A DNA stretch of 64,000 bases from Lunularia cruciata (Eukaryota; Streptophyta; Marchantiopsida; Lunulariales; Lunulariaceae). The stretch lies in assembly GCA_948567375.1 (NCBI GenBank), contig OX419762.1, forward strand, positions 54,293,034-54,357,033, given 5' to 3'. Both the position numbers and the translations under genes were made by a program. Shown one piece after another: positions 55,170-64,000 of this stretch (positions within the stretch are counted from its first letter, which is position 1; the number at the start of each line of letters is the position of its first letter). The notes under the pieces were generated by a model. The model was not told the origin of the DNA. It ran no database searches and saw nothing but the letters and a program-made list of their open reading frames with translations.

Positions 55170-55805
55170 TCAAAACATCATATAAAGCGTCTTGGAGATA
55201 TATAAAGCGTTGAATCTTGCCTCATATTCCAACAATACATTTCTTTTACCCTTGAGTGGACTACCATTCCAAACAGAATAAGAATTATGCAGGACTAAAC
55301 TTTTGCAGAAGACTTTCACCGCACGGTTGCTTGTTGGAGACTTGGAACCACTAAATTCTTGTGGGGGTCTACTAAATATGAAGAACAACGTGGATGACAC
55401 CGGGGACTGACTTAGTCTAGCAAAGACAATTAATAGAGTAAAATCATTTCCAAGATTAGATCCTAGAAAACCATTTCTCACTAAGAACTGGATATTTGAA
55501 ATTTCAATTCCAGTGAGATGATCCATTATACGACACAGTAGTAATTTAGATATTATACGTGTCATTGTACAAGCGTCAAATTGAATGATTCTTTTGTGGG
55601 CAAATACTCTAGAATTCATGAGTTCCACTGGCAACCTTAACAAAAGGAGTATAATCATGTTATTGAAGGTTTTGCTGAAACTCGTCTGCTTCAGAACTCT
55701 ATCATCAAGCAGTTTCTGGAGAAAAGAACCATGAATTCGTGCGAGAAAGATGCTCAATGGGAGCACGGTGTGCGAAGGCACCTTATCCTTAAGAAGCTCA
55801 ACCAA
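55170..55805 (-). CDS. hypothetical 211-residue ORF
   Basis: The longest open frame in the unique region apart from exon 1 of the VOC gene. It has no recognised motif. Its residues are mixed, with a hydrophobic patch (NNMIILLLLRLPVEL). There is no obvious splice context. It may be chance or an exon of an unrecognised gene. Confidence 0.25.
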   Translation of the reverse strand: MVELLKDKVPSHTVLPLSIFLARIHGSFLQKLLDDRVLKQTSFSKTFNNMIILLLLRLPVELMNSRVFAHKRIIQFDACTMTRIISKLLLCRIMDHLTGIEISNIQFLVRNGFLGSNLGNDFTLLIVFARLSQSPVSSTLFFIFSRPPQEFSGSKSPTSNRAVKVFCKSLVLHNSYSVWNGSPLKGKRNVLLEYEARFNALYISKTLYMMF

Positions 55806-58800
55806 ACACCGGACTAAGTGCTCAAGTGTTTCTCGATGTAGCTATGTTCCGGATCCTCACAGATAGAACCTTGCTAGGACATGGTGGATAATCATGTTGT
55901 AATTAGGCCCCTAATCTCCACACCAGCTCATTGGGGAAGAAGGTGGCCAAGGGCCCGATTCAAAAGCACCAACACAGGGTGGAAATAATAAAAGGAAAAT
56001 AAGATAGAAATTTATGTCTACAGGTTCGCGAGGATAGTACCGAAGCGTCCGGATTTCAACAAAAGGAATCTTCTACTACAGTAATTAACATGAGTACAAC
56101 AATTCATCTTCATCACATTCTTAAAATGAAGGAATAAATAATGAAGTAAAACACAGGTTTAATTTAAGGAACACATGTGATAGTTGCAAATTCTTATCTA
56201 CGCACCCACAAATGTACTCTTGGAACTCCTAGTAAAACGTGAGACGATGAAGAGGACAGATTCTGACTAACTATACTGAGCCGATCCAGCTACGAGAGTC
56301 GCATTTAGTGAATTCGGGGCTCGGTAATTATATTTAGAATGTAGGACCCGTGCTACACGATCTGTTGTTGTTGACAAGTCAAAATTAGAGTCGTATGTTG
56401 CTGTATTTCGCTGGATTTGTATATATTAAATCATGTAATGTGCACACACACGCCATCGCTTCAGCTGCTGAACGTGTTTATTGAACCTCAAAGGGCCGAG
56501 CTATGCTTCGGCACAGAGCCGCACCTACGAGCTCTATTTTCGGCTGCATCCGCTGGGATGATGTGAGATTTTGCTAACCGATCGTCTAGTTGACGTCTTT
56601 GTCACTCAAATGTAGTAATCCCCAAAGTTCGCTGGGAGTAATTCAAACAATTCGCTTCGACATGCAATGCTGGTGCTCCGCATTGCTTATGCTTTGAAAG
56701 AAGTAGTACTGTAAACGTTCCACGATATCTGTTGCAATTGTATGCCAGCTTGAAGGAGTGACAGATGCTTGACGTGTAGTGTTTCGTAGTTTGAGCAGTT
56801 AGTTTTGAGTTGTTTATGGGGAGGTAGACGGAGGGGCGGAGATTGTGAAGTTTGTCCAATGAGAGATACCAAGTACCTCAGTTAGATCTTTAACTGCCAC
56901 AGCAGTGGCTGTACCGTGAGGTGATGATGATGTCCAATGTTGCCGACCCTTATCGACACAAGAGAGGGCCAGTTCTGAGCTCACCGGTAGATTCAAAGAG
57001 AGTGTTCCATCCAGGAATGGGGGCCCCGGCTCCCAACAGTGTACCATGCTGTTGTGTAGTGCAAACTCATGATCAGTGCTGCAGTCCTGCACTAAAGGAA
57101 ATGGTACGAATGGCGAGATCACGGATGAGGAGAGCGACCCACGGTCGGAGATAAGGCTACAAAAAAGAAGGGTTCTCCATCGAGATCAATACTCGGCACC
57201 ATCAACGGGGATAAAACATATGTTGTATTCATCATTGTAAATATCATCAGAGGAAAGCATAGACACGTAGCTCTAAACACAAGAGAGATTAGATTCAGGA
57301 TCGTCAAGCACACGGTGTAAACACCTCGTAGTACTGCAACAGGTTGCTGTAACGCACGCCCAACACCCAAGAACTGTTCAATTCGCGATTCTCACGGATG
57401 GAAGACCCCACTAACTCAGCGGTGCTGTACATTAGGCTCAGGACAGAGATACTACAGTAGCTCACAGAACGACTAACTCAACGACACAGCGATTTATAGA
57501 AACTTCCTTTATTCCGAACCTGACCTTGCATTTGACAAACTGTAATTAATTTATACAATGTAGACCGTCAGAGGAGGAACTGTCCGACTGTGATTTATGA
57601 TTAGAGTCGAATGTCGGTGTAAAATCTATGAATTCGAAGTTGGAAAAGAGAATGAACGGAACATTCAACTAACTGACCCTGACGTGCACAGTTTGCAATC
57701 CTCTGGGATTCTGTACTCGACCTATCAATCCGCCCATCAATTCTGCCAGCCAGTTGCTGCGGGGATTAATTGAGTGAGTGATGGACCAGGTTTCTGTGAG
57801 ATGAAATTCCTCCCGCATGGAAGTCAAGATACGTGATCTTGCCGGTCAGTTACAGTGCGAATCTAATTTTAGAGATTTCTCGGGTCCTTCGGACACAAAT
57901 TGCGATATCGGATGGATTTTATGATATCTAAGCAGCAGAATGATCAGCACAATGAGTGAGTACTAGATGGATCTAGAGTTCGCTTTTTCCAGCTGTTGGG
58001 TGTGATGTACGTTGTGTTAGCACGATAAGGCAAAGAAGGCGATCGTCGGTAGCGCCTGGACAGATGCATCGACAGGTCCATCGACAGATCCATCGCCTCT
58101 GGGAGTAAGCAAAGAATAACATGATGAATCAACTGTTACAGTGTATCTTTCTCCCAACTCATGATGGTTGCATTTCGTTTGAGGTGACGCACGATCGCAT
58201 TTTCTCGAAGGAGGGTAGGACCCGGACGAGGAGTAATGATATTAAGGACCGCAGCGTTGACAGAAGATCCTACGAGAACAAAGGCCAGGTGGTGGGGTCA
58301 AGGGTAAGGAAAGCCAGAGATCCAGGGTTAGGCGCCTTTGGTTGAGAACTGTGGAGCGGGCTCAGGCATAACTCCAAAGGAAAGGACTGGACTGTTACGA
58401 TCACGATCACGATCGCGATATCATAGAGAAGTCTGAGAATGCTCGGATTTTCAGGATCAAGTTTAAATCTGTCGATGATCTACCTAGCAGTTGGCCATGT
58501 GCGAATGCATGGGGAATAGGGTAAACTGCGCAAAGAACAGGAAAACATGCGGATAGAACAGGAAAAAACGCGAAGAGAATAGGAGAAAATGCTCAGAGAA
58601 TAGATGGTAGTTCACATGAGCAGATATACACCGCATAAGAAGCACAGAATCGAACAAAATTAAGGGGTGGCAACTTCCCAGGGATTTGCACAGCGCAAAA
58701 TCGTGTACAGAAGAGCAAGACAAAAGAAATGAAGGATGCGCGTTGAAACGAAATTGATGTGTTTCGGTCCTTTACATATTGTACGAAGGTGAGTACTATG

Positions 58801-59410
58801 GAGATCCGCGCTCGAGCATCTTAGTTCACCGTGGTGACTCTGCTGACTGTGTGGGAGAAAGTAATTATGTGCGCTGTCGCACACATCTATGGGATGATTG
58901 CCGGTTTACGTTGTAGTAGTCTGGAACAGTTTATCAAGGGTGCTACAGATGACTGATTCTTAGCAGCGTACTTGGAGATTCACAGACTTAGCCGGTGCAT
59001 CATAGTAAGATTTACATGCTATCAGTGACGAGACATTGCTAATCAGTAATGCTACACTTGGTAGGTTCTCGTAAAGTTCTAAAACTATTTCGTCACTATC
59101 TGACTTCCAAATCTGCTGCGGGTTCACTTGGATATTCTTGAATCCGGAGAGTATCCCGACTAGACAGACTTGTCGAGACTCGTCTCCAGTGAGGAGCTTT
59201 TAAAGAATGTGGAGATGGGTTGTAACTCCCTTTCACCTGGAGCAAGGTTTACATGTATGTACAGAGCGCCAGGCAGTTCAGAATTCCAACTCCGACTGCC
59301 GATGGTTGCAAGGATAGAAAGCCTTCAGGAACGAGTCTTTCCTCCACAGGCCCTCTCCTCCTGCAGCTGGATGATTCGATTAATGCGGCGTTGTCTTTTG
59401 GAACACACCC
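55806..59410. other. no gene recognised
   Basis: Composition is more balanced than in the repeat block. Only short open frames are present, none with a known motif. Small repeats: CATCGACAG units at about 58065-58095, a GATCAC run at about 58397-58420 and the 21-bp array at 58513-58603. The stretch just below 59411 would hold the 3' UTR of the VOC gene. Confidence 0.4.
58513..58603. repeat. tandem array, 21-bp period, ~4.3 units
   Basis: Units starting at 58513, 58534, 58555, 58576 and 58597 follow the pattern AGAAYAGGANAAAANGCNNAG with drift. The array lies downstream of the VOC gene. Confidence 0.65.
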
Positions 59411-62404
59411 TCAGTCCACGTGGACGCTGTTTACTTCAATGAACTCCAAACCATTGCCGTCAGGGTCTCGGCAGAAGATAGAAGGCACCATACTCAGCTG
59501 ATAGTTGATCCCTGCGCAAAGCAAGTAAGATACTCAATCCTAAGCTATGAAACAAGCTCCACTAGGACCTACAGTAGTATGCTAAAGATCAAACCTTTTG
59601 GAAACTGTAGCATCTGAATCTTGGAGCCAATCATTTCCAGCGACTGAGCTGCAACCACAAATCAGACATTCCTAGAACCAGAGATAGAGGACCTACCAGC
59701 TTTATCAAATGTCATCCGTAGGTGGTCCACATTTTTAACGTTGAGACAAGCGTGTCGATCATATCCACCATGGGGAGGACGGCCTTTTACTGGGTCTGGA
59801 TTCGGTACCTCCATGATGTGAATTCCCTCTGCTCCGAGTAGCAGCCACGCACCTCTGTACGGAAGCTCAGGTCGATCAAGATTGGTCTTAAGACCTGCAC
59901 ATGTTCAGGCGCATTAAACACGTCAAACTAAGCAGAGCCATTACATATGTCCTGGTATGTGAATCACAGTTTCCGGTCGCCATGCAAGAGAAGATGTATA
60001 GCCTCTTCAGCAATGAGCGTGGTACAAGTTATGTTCAATGTAACGTTGTGGATAAACCTACATTGTGTGGCCTTTGTTCCTGGAAAGTTGTCCAGTACAC
60101 CTTTGCGGAAAAGTTGGGGGCTTCTAGCGGGCTTCATGCTTTCTAAGCCGAAGATACCCTCGATTGCGACTTTTCAACCTTCACCGGTTATGTCTTTGTG
60201 CGGATGCAGAAGATGGTTCTAAGATCTTTGTTGACACACTACGACCACACTCTCTTTGACAAGTTAGCCCCAATCTTACAACTGATCCCAAACCCGACCT
60301 CCTCCTACCCATTCAACTGGTAGCACTATTCGAATTCAACACTATCTTACGAGTCCTAATCTCTGTCAGAACGTCGTACTCAGGCTGTCCTTCCATTCGT
60401 CGTCCAAGACTACACGTAATCAATTTGGCAGATTGGACATAACCAGGTTAAACTAAAGGCGTGAATAAAGTTGTAGGAAACTGAGGGCAGAGAAAACCGA
60501 CTGAGTCTATTTTAGAGCAGTTATCAGTGATCACATAGCAGCATAAGTTTCACTCCAATAATTACGTCTTAACCCTAACTATATGAGGTAATGAGTGCCT
60601 GAGAACCAGGGGTAGGATTTGCTAACGGATCATGTGAATCTCCAGAAAGGCAGCTGCCTGTAAGGAAGGGGAAGGACAGACGGACCAGACTACTGCGGAT
60701 AGGTTGCAACTCGACGATAATATCACTGACAGATGAGTCTGACTTCCGGTAGTTCATTGGCTGGTTGTATCAGTATTTGTTACAGGTACAATCTGGAGAA
60801 TGCAAGCCACGTCCAATCTTTTAAAGCTGGGATACCAAACGACGGCTTCAAACTGACCGTCTAAAACTGCTTTTCAGATGTCAAATACATTTCCTCAGTC
60901 CCGCATATCAGACGTGCTGAAAGGAGACGGTGCTTCAGCACGCCTTTAAGGTGATTTTGCAGCGTCAATCTTTATACGTGTGTGGACCGCATGCTGTGGA
61001 ATAGATTACTTACCGAGGAGCCCGCAGTAGAATTCGAGAGAACGCTCCAAGCTTTCGCAGCAGAGGGCTACATGGTTCAGTCCGGTGAATTCAACTGCAT
61101 AAAACACCATGTATACCATTTTAGAGCAAATCACTGAACTTTTAAAGTGGGTAAGAATAGGAGAACTCTGATTGCCTAGCTTGCGTCAAAAATATGGTGC
61201 CGTCTCACCAATATGCTCACTGTGTTCAGACATAGCAATCTATCGACGTTGCTACAGTACTTGTGCTAGAGCAAACAAAATGACAAATGGATTTCCTGCC
61301 AAAGACGAATTCAGGGAAAAACATCAACGATTTATAAAACCCCTCCACACTCGCAGGTAAATTATGAAATCATGTGCTGACGAAATTCCCGAAGTTGCAA
61401 CATACGAAACGCTAGACCGGGAACCTACAAGGATGCGATTTCAGTAGATTGGTCGGGGATTCGGTGGAGATGGCAGTCTCTACTAAGACATCTTCCGATT
61501 TCGTTTGGCTAGATGAAGCGTTGGATTCCGGGACTGTCAGCTCTTTGTCAATCTCTAAAGTATCGGAGGTTGTGGTGGTAGACTCGGGTTGTGCGTGGAT
61601 TTTGAGTGCCGGACTCTCAACGACTATATCATTTTGATGAGTAGTTTCCTCTCTTGTGACGGCGCTTTCAATCATTTCGGCTCCGACTTCGTCACCAACC
61701 TTCAAATTCTTCGAAACTTCAACATCTTCCGACGCAACGACAGGTTCAGGTTTGGCCACAGCGATCTCAACATCTTCTCCAGAGTTCTGAACGTCACGGA
61801 TCTCCGAGTTCACATGCTGAAAGGATTCTTCTACTACGTTTTCGCTATCGACTGAAACTCCAGAGCTAGGCAAGAAACAACCGTCCATAGTTCTGGACCC
61901 CTCTACCTCTACTTGAATGGAAGGCTCAACTTCAGCCAAAGTCACGTTGCTATTGTCTCGTGTTGGAGTTTCAGTTCCAGTTTCCCTAACTGCGGCTTTC
62001 AACTGGTCCTGTGCGGAAATTTCATTCAGCTTCTCAGAGGTTCCATGTTGGCCCTCATGCTCAAGGATTCCCAAGTTCTTTGACACGTTCGGTGCTGGTT
62101 GTTCTCTGCTTTCAGCGTCTTGAGTCACCATCTTTGCACGAAAGGAATCTGACTTATCTGTGGCAGCATAATACTCCTCCTTCTCACGCCTTGGCAAATC
62201 AGGAGAAAAGGTAGATGCTTCGCGCTCTTCTCTCTGAGCAATCTCAACTGCAGCCGTCATGTAAGCGCTTATAACGTCGGCCTCCAATAATCCAACTCCA
62301 GGTCGAAAGGAAGGGTCCAAACTGTCTGTCAAACAACCGTGAAGATTATCACAGCTGCTGTTGTCCATTCTTGCTTCAGGAGCAATTGCAACGCAGGCTG
62401 TCAT
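59411..62404 (-). CDS. VOC/glyoxalase-like protein with long acidic N-terminus, five exons
   Basis: Exons (minus): 62404-61429, 61094-61014, 59894-59697, 59648-59595, 59511-59411; all introns are GT-AG and phase 1, giving 469 residues. Residues 1-325 are acidic, Glu/Ser/Thr/Val-rich and probably disordered, with no clear target signal. Residues 326-469 form a vicinal-oxygen-chelate domain like plant glyoxalase I-like proteins: GLNHVAL (His333), RGAWLLLG, GIHIMEVP (Glu381), YDRHACLNV (His400), FCRDPDGNGLEFIEV (Glu459). His-Glu-His-Glu fits the metal site. The substrate is unknown. Plant relatives are usually near 170-190 residues, so the N-terminal region is unusual. Start: ATG 62404 follows an AG-rich leader; exon joins are by eye. 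Confidence 0.82.
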
Positions 62405-64000
62405 GACTCTCTCTCACTATCAAGAGTGAATGTGGGAAACGATGCTGGACGAAGAGAAGGTTCCTCGCAACAACGAGCCAAACGAATGTTTTATGAATCT
62501 TCTTTAGAGAGACAAACGCTTTAAGACTTGAGAGTCCACAGACATCAGGGAAACACAAGTTGATTCAGGAGAGGGTGGAACCCGGGGATAGCGCAGCTTT
62601 ACCAATGTCAAGGTGTCGCGACATCTGTGGGGTCCATGCAATGCGCGCGGATGGAGGAAGGTGTGGTCAACCTTTAGTACATGGATCAGAGTGTGAACCC
62701 AGATGGGGCAACGAACAGAACTAGATGACTGAGATAGTCACTTAGCGATGGTTCGGGAGCTGTTAGACTACACCCGATCTGGCTAAATGTCATTTTTCTT
62801 GACTGCTAGCTGCAGGATCTAAATAAAGCACACTTGAAAGCCCCCCTTTTTGTCTTCATGCATCACGACATAATGAGGAATTTCTATCCATCTCACAGCC
62901 TCCCGCCTCCTCTCCGCTAGCGCTCCATGGCCACTGCGGGCTCGTTTGCAATCTGCACAGATAGCCGATTACCTTCGTAAGTCTTCCCCCGATTCCAGAC
63001 CCTCTGCTGTTTCTCCAGCCGCATCTTAATGGTATAACACGGACCTTAACATGCATGCAGCATGATAGCACAGAATATCAAATGAACAATTCAAGATATC
63101 ACATGGAAGTTCATTGTAAGTCCATGTGAAGAATGGGGAAAGGTTTTGTTGTCTTATGTTCTTCCCGCCTCTCTACCCTGCATTACTTACTTATGGAAAT
63201 ACACGTAAATCCGACCCACCTAGACTTGATGAATATAGCATCAACCCGAACAAGGATTAGATTAAAGATGTAAAGTGGCTTAAGTGTCATTAGCAAGTTT
63301 GACCAAATTTGCGATGGGAATGACAAATTTGGTCTAATGTAACTTGGAAAAAACAAATGTATGTAAATTTATACGGTTTACATACCCTACATACAGTCTG
63401 ATGGGGTTTAAAATCACCCATTTTTAAAAGATAAAATAATGCTAAGCCTCTATAGCATAGAATGAGAAATCCATCTTACTATATTTACATTATCAAGGCT
63501 AAATAAATAAGTGAAATACCATTGGAGCATCGGTAGAAGTAGCACTTAGTGGGATTTTATGCAGTATACTAATCAATGTTCCTTAGAGAACTGTCCACAT
63601 AACGTGTAAAATAAATTACAATATAGTAAACTAAAAATGATATCATTGTTGTATAATGTAAATGAGCTTTCTCACAATGTCTTACAAAGTGTCGAGTCCC
63701 TTATTTGTAATTCTATATAATTACAAGACAGGAGGAATAAAGTGATAACCTCGTTGCATACTTGAAGTCCTGGAAGACCCTAGTTCTTGGGTGCTTTCGT
63801 AGCAGCCCATCCAGCTAGGATGGTGGGTAATCATTCCCCCAAAACTAAATACCCTTATATTTGGAGACTTTGGTTCTTTTTCTCTGCCCGTCAATGAGAT
63901 TAGCACCCATGGAAATATTGGAGTATTAGATTATACGAGTAAATACACTTTACAAGGCCATCAGTCAAGAAACCACGGTTGGTTCAGTCACCTAGGGGGA
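62405..64000. other. upstream region of the VOC gene; no further gene recognised
   Basis: 62405-62560 is likely 5' UTR and promoter of the VOC gene. Beyond it only short frames without motifs are seen. From about 63200 the DNA is AT-rich again, possibly repeat-derived. Confidence 0.4.

Noticed and set aside
55170-55805. Naming the 211-residue ORF as an organelle-like or membrane protein
   Set aside because: Only one hydrophobic patch is present and no family resemblance could be supported.
1-64000. CRISPR arrays, rRNA or tRNA genes
   Set aside because: No spaced direct repeats of that kind, and no full cloverleaf or rRNA sequence, was found; only SINE-like box pairs.

Overview
The window is nuclear DNA of a plant-lineage (streptophyte) eukaryote: a land plant or a charophyte alga. 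The evidence is a Ty3/gypsy element of the plant Athila/Tat type, a plant-type VOC/glyoxalase-like gene with GT-AG introns, and gypsy elements that carry a C5-cytosine methyltransferase, a combination reported before (de Mendoza and colleagues, 2018) in charophytes and, separately, dinoflagellates. The species cannot be fixed from the sequence. Positions 1-49,260 are almost wholly nested retroelements, 49,261-55,169 is decayed repeat or unrecognised DNA, and 55,170-64,000 is more unique DNA with one convincing host gene.

The main object is a family of about 9.8-kb retroelements (here 'MT elements') coding, in order, Gag with two CCHC knuckles, an aspartic protease (DSG), a full-motif DNA cytosine methyltransferase, reverse transcriptase (YIDD), RNase H, a DDE integrase and a C-terminal PHD finger. 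Three copies are nested in one another. A very old relic on the + strand (5,798-49,260) is split by a TG...CA element (11,842-44,391). That element contains MT element 1 (minus strand, 15,888-44,000). MT element 1 contains MT element 2 (minus, 22,734-40,238). MT element 2 contains an intact Athila/Tat-type element (plus, 28,291-35,982) with two 679-bp LTRs that look identical and a 1,571-aa Gag-Pol ORF. Target-site duplications mark each join: GGTTG, CTTT, ACTA and GGTC. Solo LTRs at 7,013-8,955, 13,800-14,482, 20,195-20,872 and 44,963-46,856 complete the mosaic.

The MT elements do not end in ordinary LTRs. Their 5' end is one ~450-bp block (A1). Their 3' end is a polypurine tract followed by B1 (107 bp), A2 (~450 bp) and B2 (107-124 bp). 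This A1-body-B1A2B2 plan is the 'split direct repeat' layout known from tyrosine-recombinase elements (Ngaro/PAT group of DIRS), yet these elements code a DDE integrase and have 4-bp target duplications. The same 3' plan is seen in all three copies. A TAG followed by CAG CCA, which fits the UAG-CARYYA leaky-stop context, lies between the methyltransferase and the reverse transcriptase in elements 1 and 2 and is recognisable in the relic.

Other items: an Athila-type relic (532-4,069), a chromovirus fragment whose LTR has a cluster of heat-shock-element-like palindromes before a TATA box (4,070-5,797), a tRNA-derived SINE-like head inside the MT 5' leader, and a minus-strand five-exon gene (62,404-59,411) joining a ~325-residue acidic N-terminal region to a VOC metalloenzyme domain.
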